Assembly: GCA_963807235.1 (NCBI GenBank)
Contig: CAWEBF010000016.1
Coordinates: 1-64,000 of the forward strand
DNA from: CAWEBF01 sp963807235
GTDB taxonomy: Bacteria; Acidobacteriota; Vicinamibacteria; Vicinamibacterales; UBA2999
DNA length: 64,000 bases
Direction: 5' to 3'
Positions within the stretch are counted from its first letter, which is position 1, and the number at the start of each line of letters is the position of its first letter. Below, piece after piece: positions 9,631 through 17,354 of the stretch. The notes below the pieces were generated by a model. It saw only the letters and a list, made by a program, of their open reading frames with translations. It did no database searches and was not told the origin of the DNA. The position numbers were made by a program, and so were the translations under genes.

Positions 9631-10680
9631 ATGCGCAAGGCGGTGGGTGCTCCAATCGCTATCGCACTCGTGATCCTCGGGGCGTCAATCGCGGCGCAGC
9701 AGCAGGCCGCTCCCGCTCCGACAGGCCCCGTTCCCGCAGGTCTCCCGGACTGGGCGTATACACCGCCGCCGCCGGCTGGCTCGCCGCCGCCGCCCTCGGC
9801 GCTCCCCACCGATGACGCCGCAGTGGTTTCGATTGCGGGAACCACCAAGACGTTCACGCGCGCGCAGCTGCGGGCGCAAAAAGAAACGATGGACTGGTTT
9901 CCCGAGGATCGTCACGGGACCCTTCCCGACATCGCCCGGTTCGGGAAACAGGGCGTGCGCCAGTGCACCCTGTGTCACCTCCCGGACGGCTCTGGCCGGC
10001 CCGAGAACGCGCCGATCAGCGCCTATCATCCAACCTATTTCGTGCAGCAGATGCAGGACTTCAGGGACGGGCTGCGAAAGAGCGCCGATCCGCGGAAGGC
10101 CAACACCAACAACATGATCGCCTTCGCGAAGGCGACAACCCGCGAGGAGGATCTGGCCGCGGCGCAGTATTTCGCGCAGCAGCCGTACCCGCGCCGCATC
10201 AAGGTCGTCGAGTCGAAGACCGCGCCGAAAGTGCGGCTCCAGGGCGGAATGCACATGGCCGTTCCGGCGGGCGAAGGCGGCGGGATGGTGCCACTCCCCG
10301 CCAACGAGATCGTCGAGATCCCGGACGACAACCTGCGCGCCGAGGCGCGCGATACACGCATGGCGTGGACCGCGTACGTGCCGCCCGGCACGCTGAACCG
10401 TGGCAAGCAGCTGGCCGCGAAGTATCAGTGCGCGACCTGCCATGGCGCGAACCTCGAAGGCATCGGCCCCGTGCCGGCGTTGGCGGGTCGCTCGCCGAGC
10501 TACACGATGCGGCAGCTCTTCGACATGAAAACCGGCGCGCGGCGCGGCCCGTGGGCCGAGCTGATGAAGCCGGTGCTCACCAACCTGTCGGTGCCGGACA
10601 TGGCGGCCCTGTCCGCCTTTGCCGCTTCGACGCCAGCGCCAGCGGCCGCGCGTCCGACGACGACGACCGCGGCTCGCTGA
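9631..10680 (+). CDS. Exported dihaem c-type cytochrome
   Basis: A 349-residue exported protein with an N-terminal signal (AIALVILGASIAAQ) and a Pro-rich linker. It has two haem c attachment sites: CTLCH in the first domain and CATCH in the second, each followed by the usual downstream region with candidate axial Met. The two-domain layout resembles cytochrome c4 family electron carriers of the periplasm. An Ala/Pro/Thr-rich tail ends the protein. A strong ribosome binding site AAGGAG (9619-9624) precedes the ATG. The next gene, an arylamine N-acetyltransferase, starts 26 bp after the stop, suggesting co-transcription, though no functional link is evident. Confidence 0.85.
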   Translation: MRKAVGAPIAIALVILGASIAAQQQAAPAPTGPVPAGLPDWAYTPPPPAGSPPPPSALPTDDAAVVSIAGTTKTFTRAQLRAQKETMDWFPEDRHGTLPDIARFGKQGVRQCTLCHLPDGSGRPENAPISAYHPTYFVQQMQDFRDGLRKSADPRKANTNNMIAFAKATTREEDLAAAQYFAQQPYPRRIKVVESKTAPKVRLQGGMHMAVPAGEGGGMVPLPANEIVEIPDDNLRAEARDTRMAWTAYVPPGTLNRGKQLAAKYQCATCHGANLEGIGPVPALAGRSPSYTMRQLFDMKTGARRGPWAELMKPVLTNLSVPDMAALSAFAASTPAPAAARPTTTTAAR

Positions 10681-10706
10681 GGAACGGGCCCTCGCAGGGG
10701 CCCTAC

Positions 10707-11519
10707 GTGAACCTCGATCGGTATTGCGCGCGGGTCGGCTATGACGGCCCGCGCGCGCCGTCGCTCGAAGTCCTGCGGACTCTGCACGAGCGGCATGCCC
10801 AGGCGATTCCATTCGAGAACCTGAACCCGCTGCTGGGGCTGCCGGTGCCGCTCGATCCGGAGTCGCTCGAGCACAAGATCCTCGAACAAGGACGTGGCGG
10901 CTGGTGCTTCGAGCAGAACTGGCTGTTCCGCCGCGCGCTCGAGGCGATGGGCTTCGAGGTGCGTGCGCGGGCCGCGCGCGTGCTCTGGGGCGCCCAAGAG
11001 GGACGCGTGCCCGCACGCAGCCACATGGTGCTCGAGGTTCCCCTCGATGGGCGTGCCTGGCTTGCCGACGTCGGTTTCGGCGGCGTGTCGCTGACCGGGC
11101 CGCTCGACTTCGACTCGCGCGAGCCGCAGGCGACGCCGCACGAGATGTTCCGCCTCGACCTCTCTGCCGACGGTGATTACGTCCTGGCCGTTCACCTCGA
11201 GCAGTGGGCCCCGATGTATCGATTCAGGCGCGAGGAGCACCTGCTGCCGGACTACGAGGTGTCCAGCTTCCACTTGTGCCACCATCCGGACTCGTTCTTC
11301 CGCCGCGACCTTGTCGGCGCGCGGGCAGTTCCTGATGGTCGGCTGGCTCTACGAAACAACGTCTTGAGCACGTATCGCCGCGGGCAGCCGGTGGAGCGGC
11401 GGGTGCTCGCAACGCCGGCTGAACTGCGGGACGTGCTTGAACGTCAGCTACTCATACAGCTGCCCGACCACCCGGCTCTGGAGCCGACGCTCGAACGGAT
11501 AGCGGCTGCTAGTTCGTAG
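10707..11519 (+). CDS. nat: Arylamine N-acetyltransferase
   Basis: A 270-residue cytosolic NAT. The catalytic triad can be placed at Cys67 (RGGWCFEQN), His106 (RSHMVLEV) and Asp121 (LADVGFGG), matching the family's Cys69-His107-Asp122 arrangement. It transfers acetyl (or propionyl) groups from acyl-CoA to arylamines and hydrazines. The N-terminal helical part (IPFENLNPLLG) is also typical. The start is a GTG at 10707, giving the usual N-terminus VNLDRYCARVGY. The stop is followed by a heptad inverted repeat which probably ends the transcript before the divergently controlled efflux operon. Confidence 0.92.
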   Translation: MNLDRYCARVGYDGPRAPSLEVLRTLHERHAQAIPFENLNPLLGLPVPLDPESLEHKILEQGRGGWCFEQNWLFRRALEAMGFEVRARAARVLWGAQEGRVPARSHMVLEVPLDGRAWLADVGFGGVSLTGPLDFDSREPQATPHEMFRLDLSADGDYVLAVHLEQWAPMYRFRREEHLLPDYEVSSFHLCHHPDSFFRRDLVGARAVPDGRLALRNNVLSTYRRGQPVERRVLATPAELRDVLERQLLIQLPDHPALEPTLERIAAASS

Positions 11520-11615
11520 TTCGTAGTTCGTGGTTGGTCGTGCCGCACTTTCGGGCCGGAACTGACGAATTCCCTTAGCAGAACCACGAACTACGAACCA
11601 CGAACCACGAACTAC
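11511..11615. repeat. Heptad-period repeat, inverted pair (AGTTCGT / ACGAACC type)
   Basis: Left arm 11511-11541 contains AGTTCGT units; right arm 11581-11615 contains the complementary ACGAACC/ACGAACT units. The arms can pair over about 30 bp around a 39-bp loop. It lies between nat and the tetR promoter. Confidence 0.85.
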
Positions 11616-11623
11616 CGCTACGG

Positions 11624-11659
11624 ACTGAACATCGTTTACTATAGTGAACGATGTTCAGT
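11624..11659. promoter_or_regulatory. 36-bp palindromic operator over the tetR promoter and start codon
   Basis: ACTGAACATCGTT (11624-11636) is mirrored by AACGATGTTCAGT (11647-11659) around the central self-complementary ACTATAGT; only one base pair (11637/11646) mismatches. It covers a TACTAT -10 box (11637-11642) and the tetR ATG (11651). Binding of the TetR dimer or dimer pair would block its own operon (inference from TetR family practice). Confidence 0.8.
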
Positions 11660-12349
11660 TCACCGCTTACTCGCGCGGACCGCCAGCAGCAGGCGCGCGA
11701 CGTTACCCGGCGGGCCATCCTCGACGCCGCGCTCGAGCTGTTCGTGGCCGACGGCTATGCCCAGGTCTCGATGCGAAACATCGCCGCCAAGGTGGACTAC
11801 AGTCCGGCGGCGATCTACAGCTACTTCGCCTCGAAGGACGACATCTTCCACGCGCTGGCCGAGGAAGGTTTCCGCCTTCTGGGCGCGGCCCACATGACCG
11901 GCGCCCCCAGCGCCGACCCGCTCGACGACATCCGCATGGCCCCGTGGCACTTCTACGAGTTCAGCAAACGCCAGCCGCAATACTTCGCGCTGGTGTTCCT
12001 GGATCGTCGTGTGCCCCGCATCGCGCGCGAGTCGGAGCAGTTCGCATTCATGGTGGAGCTGAAAGCCGCGGTCCGGACGCGCATGCAGCGCTGCATCGAT
12101 ACCGGCCTGTTCCCGGCGTCGCTCGACGTCGACGTGGCGTTGCGGTTGATCCTCGCACCGGTGATGGGACTGGCGCTGCTACGGCTGTCCGGCCGATTGC
12201 TCCCGCACGAGGACGCGGACGCGCTGGTGCGCGACGCGATTGAGACGACGATTGCCGGCCTGCGTGCCGGCGCGGCGACGCACGCGCACGGCGCGACGGC
12301 GCCGCTGACCAATGGGAAGGCTGCCGTTCACCCCAAGGAGACCCTGTGA
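11651..12349 (+). CDS. TetR-family repressor of the adjacent RND efflux operon
   Basis: A 232-residue TetR regulator. The N-terminal helix-turn-helix is clear: AILDAALELFVADGYAQVSM followed by RNIAAKVDYSPAAIYSYF. The ligand-binding C-terminal half is variable, as usual. The ATG lies inside the right arm of a 36-bp palindrome and 8 bp after a TACTAT -10 box, without a ribosome binding site, so the message is probably leaderless and autoregulated. The last codons overlap the GTG start of the membrane fusion protein by 4 bp, so regulator and pump form one operon. Inducers are likely the pump's toxic substrates (inference). Confidence 0.9.
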   Translation: MFSSPLTRADRQQQARDVTRRAILDAALELFVADGYAQVSMRNIAAKVDYSPAAIYSYFASKDDIFHALAEEGFRLLGAAHMTGAPSADPLDDIRMAPWHFYEFSKRQPQYFALVFLDRRVPRIARESEQFAFMVELKAAVRTRMQRCIDTGLFPASLDVDVALRLILAPVMGLALLRLSGRLLPHEDADALVRDAIETTIAGLRAGAATHAHGATAPLTNGKAAVHPKETL

Positions 12350-13558
12350 AAGCCCCGGTTCACGCTCGCACCTCACGTGTCATCGTCGCCGTCTCCGCCG
12401 CGGCGCTTTCCCTTGTGCTCGCGGCCTGCGGGGACAGTGGCTCGGAGGCCGCCGCATCGCCCGACGCGAAGACGGCGCCGGTCCGGGTGCAGACCGCTCG
12501 CGCCGAACAGGAATCGATCGCGCGCTTCCTGAACGTCTCCGGCACCCTGGTCGCGGAGGAACAGGCCGAGGTGGCGGCAGAGGTGCAGGGACGCATCATC
12601 GGGACGCCGGTGGAGCGCGGCACGCAGGTAACGGTCGGCAGCATCCTGGTGCGGGTCGCCGCCGACGAAGCGGAGGCGCAGGCGCAGGAAGCGGATGCCA
12701 ACGTGGCCCAGATTCAGGCGCGTTTGGGGGAAGCGGAGTCGCGTGATTTCGACGTCGATCGAGTGCCGGAGGTGGCGGCGGCCCGCGCCAGCCGTGACCT
12801 GGCCCGCGCCGACTTCGAGCGCTCTGGCATGTTGTACGAACGCAAGCTCGTGTCGAAGTCCGAGCACGACGCGCGGCAGGCGCAGGCCGACAACGCGCAG
12901 CGGCAGTACCAGACGGCGCGCAACGGTGCCGAACAGCAGCGGCAGGCTCTTGCAGGCGCCCGCGCGCGTCTGGCGCTGGCGCGCAAGGCGGTAGCCGATA
13001 CCGTCGTCCGCGCGCCGTTTGCCGGAGTGGTGGCCGAGCGCCTGGTGTCGGTGGGCGACTACGTGACCCGAGGCACCAAGGTGGCGACGGTCATGCGGGT
13101 CAACCCCCTCCGCGTGGAGCTGACCGTGCCCGCGCAGTTCATCGCGGCCGTGGCTCAGGGACGCCCCGTGACGCTCGAGGTCGATTCCTATCCCGGGCAG
13201 AGTTTCACGGGCCAGGTGCGGTACGTGTCCCCCGGCGTGCGCGCCGACTCGCGCGCGCTGGTCGTGGAGGCCGTGGTGCCGAACGCGAAGGGCCTGTTGA
13301 AGCCCGGGCAGTTCGTCACGGCTCGTATCGAACAAGGCAAGCCGACGCCCGCCGTGCTGGTGCCGGCCGCGGCCGTGGTGACGTCCTCGGGACCTCCGCG
13401 TGTTCGTGGTCGTGGACAACCACGTCGAAGAACGAATCGTCACCACGGGCCAGCAGGTCGGCGACAAGGTCGAGGCCACCAGCGGCGTGTCGGCCACCGA
13501 CGTCGTGGCGGTGACCAACGTTTCGAAATTGTCCGACGGCGCAGAGATTTCGAAGTAA
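12346..13558 (+). CDS. RND efflux membrane fusion lipoprotein, AcrA-like (frameshifted)
   Basis: A periplasmic adaptor of about 403 residues with a lipobox (VLAAC) after the signal sequence. The order is: barrel-sandwich hybrid (EEQAEVAAEVQGRI), a long alpha-hairpin rich in Ala, Gln and Arg (about residues 110-220), then the second half of the lipoyl motif (RAPFAGVVAERLVSVGDYV) and the beta-barrel. It links the inner membrane RND pump to an outer membrane channel. A frameshift near 13395 separates the main part from the tail FVVVDNHVEERIVTTGQQVG, which continues to the TAA at 13558. The GTG start overlaps tetR by 4 bp. No TolC homologue is present in the window. Confidence 0.88.
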
Positions 13559-13562
13559 GACA

Positions 13563-13597
13563 AGGCCAAAGGCTAAAGGCGAAAGGCTAAAGGGAAA
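13563..13597. repeat. Heptad-period repeat (AGGCTAA type) before the RND start codon
   Basis: AGGCCAA-AGGCTAA-AGGCGAA-AGGCTAA-AGGGAAA. It fills the gap between the adaptor stop (13558) and the RND ATG (13601); the final unit AGGGAAA may double as a weak ribosome binding site. Confidence 0.85.
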
Positions 13598-13600
13598 GCG

Positions 13601-16600
13601 ATGCAGGCGTTAGCAGCTCTGTGCGTTCGCCGTCCGGTGTTCGCGTCGGTCCTCATCATGTCGCTGGTGGTCGTCGGCTCGTTCTCGCTGACGCAGCTGG
13701 GCGTGGACCTGATGCCCAACATCGACATCCCGACCATCACGGTCACCACCAGGCTGCCAGGCGCGGCGCCAGAACAGGTGGAGAGCGAGATCACGGACAA
13801 GGTCGAGGAGGCGGTGAACACCATCAGCGGCATCGACCAGTTGAACTCCAACTCGGCCGAAGGCATCTCGCAGGTGGTGGTGAGCTTCCTGCTGGAGAAG
13901 GACGCCGACATTGCGGCCCAGGAAGTGCGCGACCGCGTCAACCGGATCCTGCCGCTGCTGCCTCGCACCATCACGCAGCCGACCATCGAGAAGCAGGATC
14001 CCGACGCGCAGCCGATCTTCACGCTGGCCCTGACCGCCGACAAGCCCATCCGCGACGTCACCGAGTACGCCGACAAAGTACTGCGGCGGCGGCTCGAGAG
14101 CGCCGACGGCGTGGGCCAGGTGCTGGTGCTCGGCGGCCGCAACCGCCAGATCAACGTGGAGCTGGATGCCGAGCGGTTGCGCGGCTACAACCTGACGGTC
14201 AACGACGTCGCGCGCGCGCTCCAGTCCCAGAACGTGGACGTGCCAGGCGGGCAGATGGAGCGCGGCGCGCAGTCCATCACGATGCGCACCCTCGGCCGCG
14301 TGGAGCACCCGGACCGATTCGGCGACATCGTGGTCCGTGACGTGGGCGGCCACCCCGTTCGCGTGTCCGACGTGGCGCGGGTGGAAGACGGCATGGCCGA
14401 AGCGCGGACGGTGGCGAGCGTGAACGGCGAGCCAACGGTGCTGCTGCAAATCCGGAAGCAGTCGGGCACCAACACCGTCGCCGTGGTGCAGAACATCAAG
14501 AGCCGGCTGGCGGATCTCGAAGGCATCCTCCCCGAAGGGTTCTCGGTTCGCGTAGTCCGGGATCAGTCCGAGTTCATCCAGGCCTCGGTGTCGAGCCTGC
14601 AGGAGCACCTGATTCTGGGATCGGTGCTCGCGTCCATGGTGGTGCTGATCTTCCTGGGCAACTTCCGCTCGACCGTCATCGCCGCGATCTCGATTCCGAC
14701 CTCGATCATCGCCACGTTCGCGCTGGTCCGCTATATGGGCTTCACGCTCAACATGCTGACCATGCTGGCGCTGACCCTGTCGGTGGGCATCGTGATCGAC
14801 GACGCCATCGTGGTGCTGGAGAACATCTACCGCTTCATGGAAGAGAAGGGCATGAAGCCGATGCAGGCGGCGATCGAGGGCACCAAGGAGATCGGCCTGG
14901 CGGTGATGGCGACCACGCTGTCGCTGGTCGCGATCTTCGTGCCGGTGGGCTTTATGGGCGGCATGGTGGGGCGGTTTCTTCAGAGCTTCGGCATCACGAT
15001 GGCGTTCGCCGTGATGGTGTCGCTGCTCGTCAGCTTCACGCTGACGCCGATGATGTCGTCGCGGTGGCTGAAGGTGAAGCCGCGCACGGAAGACGCGGAC
15101 CACCAGATTCACGACTCCAAGCACTCGGCATTGTTCGGGCCGATCGACCGCTTCTACGCACGGCTGCTCAACTGGTCGATGGATCACCGCGGCTGGGTGG
15201 CAGGCCTGGCGGTACTGGTGCTCTTTTCGAGCGTGCCGTTGTTCCGGATCGTTCCCGTGAACTTCACGCCGCAGGACGACACGTCGGAGTTCGAGGTCAC
15301 GATGCGGGCCGCTGAGGGCACCAGCCTCGACGCCACTGAGGTGCTGGCCAACCGGCTGGGGACGTCGATTCGACGGATTCCGGAAGTGGCCTACACGCTG
15401 GCCACCGTGGCCGGCGATGGCGCCACCACGCGTAACACCGCGTCGGTGTTCGTGAAGCTGAAGGATCTGGGCGAGCGCGACCGCAGCGTGTTCGACGTCG
15501 TGCAGGAAGTGCGAAACGACCTGATTCCCCGGACCGTGCCGAAGGAAGTGCGGACATCGGTGGCCGCGACGGGAGGCATCGGCGGTGGCCGGGGCGGCGG
15601 CGGCGCCGGCGACGTGATGTTCGTGATGCAGGGTCCCGACCTGCAGAAGCTGCAGACCGAAAGCCAGCGGCTGACGACGCTGGCGCGCGCTATTCCCGGG
15701 CTGGTTGACGTGGACACCAACCTCAACACCGGCAAGCCGGAGATGGCGGTGCGTGTGGACCGGCCGAAAGCGGCCGACCTGGGCGTCCAGGTGTCCGATG
15801 CCGCCGAGGCGCTGCGCCTGCTGGTCGGTGGTGACCAGGTCACCACCTACAACGAAGGCGGCGAGCAGTACGAGGTGCACGTGCGCGCGGTCGACCGCGA
15901 TCGCACCTCCGAACAGGCCGTGGCGATGCTGCCGGTCCCGTCGTCCCGGCTCGGCAGCGTGACGCTGGACAACATCGCGACCTTCGCGTCTGATTCCGCG
16001 CCGACCGAGATCCGCCGGTTGAATCGCCAGCGTCAGGTTACAGTGGGCGCCAACATGCAGCCGGGCGCGTCGCAGGCCGACGCGCAGCAGGCGCTGCTCG
16101 AGGCCTCGAACGAGCTGGATCTGGGGCCCGAATATCGCACAGGCTTTTCGGGCCGCTCGCGCGAGCTGAACCGCACCGCCACTGCATTCCTGAGCGCGCT
16201 GGTGCTGTCGCTGGTGTTCATGTACCTGGTGCTGGCGGCGCAGTTCGAGTCCTGGCTCCACCCGGTGACGATCCTGCTGTCGCTGCCGCTGACGCTGCCG
16301 TTCGCGCTGCTCTCGCTGGTGATCTTCGGCCAGTCGCTCAACATCTTCTCCGCGCTCGGCATGCTGGTGCTCTTCGGCGTGGTGAAGAAGAACTCCATCC
16401 TGCAGATCGACCACGCGAACCAGCTGCGCGAGGAAGGACTCAGCACGCGCGAGGCCGTGATCCAGGCGTGCCGCGATCGTCTGCGTCCGATTCTGATGAC
16501 CACGCTGGCGTTCGTGGCCGGCATGTTCCCGCTGGTGTTCACGAGCGGCGCCGGTTCGGCCACCAACCACGCCATCGGCTGGGTGGTGATCGGCGGCCAG

Positions 16601-16720
16601 ACGCTGGTGCTGGCGCTGACGCTGGTGGTGACGCCGGTGACCTACTCGCTCTTCGACGACGTGCGCGAGAAGCGCCTGATCTCGCGCTACATCTTCCGGC
16701 GCAAGGAAGCGGCGGCGTAG
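13601..16720 (+). CDS. RND multidrug efflux permease, AcrB/HAE1 family
   Basis: A full-length, unbroken 1039-residue proton-driven exporter of the hydrophobe/amphiphile efflux family. The N-terminus (RRPVFASVLIMSLVVVGSFS) is TM1. The paired aspartates of the proton relay are in TM4 (VGIVIDDAIVVLENIYR), and the TM11-12 region with FGVVKKNSILQIDHA and GIN-type motifs is also present. Two large periplasmic loops follow TM1 and TM7. A glycine-rich insert (GGIGGGRGGGGAG) near residue 660 sits in the second loop and is unusual. It forms a tripartite pump with the adaptor upstream under the TetR repressor. Substrates cannot be told from the sequence. Confidence 0.95.
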   Translation: MQALAALCVRRPVFASVLIMSLVVVGSFSLTQLGVDLMPNIDIPTITVTTRLPGAAPEQVESEITDKVEEAVNTISGIDQLNSNSAEGISQVVVSFLLEKDADIAAQEVRDRVNRILPLLPRTITQPTIEKQDPDAQPIFTLALTADKPIRDVTEYADKVLRRRLESADGVGQVLVLGGRNRQINVELDAERLRGYNLTVNDVARALQSQNVDVPGGQMERGAQSITMRTLGRVEHPDRFGDIVVRDVGGHPVRVSDVARVEDGMAEARTVASVNGEPTVLLQIRKQSGTNTVAVVQNIKSRLADLEGILPEGFSVRVVRDQSEFIQASVSSLQEHLILGSVLASMVVLIFLGNFRSTVIAAISIPTSIIATFALVRYMGFTLNMLTMLALTLSVGIVIDDAIVVLENIYRFMEEKGMKPMQAAIEGTKEIGLAVMATTLSLVAIFVPVGFMGGMVGRFLQSFGITMAFAVMVSLLVSFTLTPMMSSRWLKVKPRTEDADHQIHDSKHSALFGPIDRFYARLLNWSMDHRGWVAGLAVLVLFSSVPLFRIVPVNFTPQDDTSEFEVTMRAAEGTSLDATEVLANRLGTSIRRIPEVAYTLATVAGDGATTRNTASVFVKLKDLGERDRSVFDVVQEVRNDLIPRTVPKEVRTSVAATGGIGGGRGGGGAGDVMFVMQGPDLQKLQTESQRLTTLARAIPGLVDVDTNLNTGKPEMAVRVDRPKAADLGVQVSDAAEALRLLVGGDQVTTYNEGGEQYEVHVRAVDRDRTSEQAVAMLPVPSSRLGSVTLDNIATFASDSAPTEIRRLNRQRQVTVGANMQPGASQADAQQALLEASNELDLGPEYRTGFSGRSRELNRTATAFLSALVLSLVFMYLVLAAQFESWLHPVTILLSLPLTLPFALLSLVIFGQSLNIFSALGMLVLFGVVKKNSILQIDHANQLREEGLSTREAVIQACRDRLRPILMTTLAFVAGMFPLVFTSGAGSATNHAIGWVVIGGQTLVLALTLVVTPVTYSLFDDVREKRLISRYIFRRKEAAA

Positions 16721-16724
16721 AAAG

Positions 16725-16749
16725 GGGCTCCAGGCTCCGGGCCCCAGGC
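16725..16749. repeat. Heptad-period repeat (GGCTCCA type)
   Basis: GGCTCCA-GGCTCCG-GGCCCCA-GG, between the RND stop and the Uma2 ribosome binding site. The same unit recurs at 21907 and 55448. Confidence 0.75.
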
Positions 16750-16761
16750 AGGAGGAGCAGC

Positions 16762-17322
16762 GTGAAGTCCAGCCCCGCCATCAAGTTGACCTACGACGAT
16801 TTCGTGGACTTTCCGGACGACGGGAAGCGGCACGAGCTGATTGACGGGTGCCACTTCGTGACCCCCGCGCCGAGCACACGGCATCAAGTCATTTCGACCC
16901 GTCTGCTCGCTCTGATCTGGGCCTACCTGGACGCCACGCCGATCGGGCAGGTGTTGCATGCGCCCTGGGATGTCGTGTTCACCGATGTCGACGTCGTGGA
17001 GCCAGACCTCGTCTACATTTCCAACCAGCGCGCCTCCATCATCACACCAGCCCACGCGCGGGGCGCACCGGATCTGGTGGTGGAGATTGCCTCGCCCGGC
17101 ACTCGCAGGCGCGACGAGACGCTCAAGCGCCGACTCTACGAGCGCGACGGTGTTATGGAGTACTGGCTAGTCGGTGGCGATCTCAACAGGATTCGCATAT
17201 ATCGCAGAGCCGGAGATGCCTTCGCGCGCCCGCTGGATCTGACGAGAGAAGCGAGCGACGTGCTCACGAGCCCACTCTTCCCGGGTCTGTCGCTGCCGCT
17301 CGAACGGCTGCTCCGCGACTGA
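16762..17322 (+). CDS. Uma2 family (DUF820) restriction-fold protein
   Basis: A 186-residue protein of the PD-(D/E)xK superfamily. Seen are the N-terminal TYDDFVDFPDD and KRHELIDG, the acidic motif VVEPDLVYI, and the strand DLVVEIASPGT carrying the catalytic Glu. YERDGVMEYWLV, typical of Uma2, follows. The exact role of these proteins is unsettled; they are abundant in cyanobacteria and also found in Acidobacteria, often singly. GTG 16762 is preceded by an AGGAGG-like site at 16750-16755, which decides the start. Nothing in the surroundings points to a mobile element, and it converges with the kinase gene. Confidence 0.85.
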   Translation: MKSSPAIKLTYDDFVDFPDDGKRHELIDGCHFVTPAPSTRHQVISTRLLALIWAYLDATPIGQVLHAPWDVVFTDVDVVEPDLVYISNQRASIITPAHARGAPDLVVEIASPGTRRRDETLKRRLYERDGVMEYWLVGGDLNRIRIYRRAGDAFARPLDLTREASDVLTSPLFPGLSLPLERLLRD

Positions 17323-17344
17323 CGTCGCGGCCGCTGTCGCGACG
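17323..17344. terminator. Possible bidirectional terminator hairpin
   Basis: CGTCGCG (17323-17329) pairs with CGCGACG (17338-17344) across an 8-nt loop, in the gap between the convergent Uma2 and kinase genes. There is no T run, so rho-independent action is doubtful. Confidence 0.35.
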
Positions 17345-17354
17345 GCAAATCGGA

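Noticed and set aside
7001..11615. Tandem repeats considered as CRISPR arrays
   Set aside because: Units are 7 bp without spacers, and there are no cas genes in the window.
13610..16570. Open frame of 986 codons antisense to the RND permease
   Set aside because: It is His/Arg/Gln-rich with no family resemblance. It is the usual mirror frame of a long GC-rich gene with strong third-position bias; the plus strand encodes an unmistakable RND pump.
16762..17322. Uma2 protein as part of an insertion sequence
   Set aside because: No inverted repeats, target duplications or transposase flanks are visible; composition matches the neighbours.
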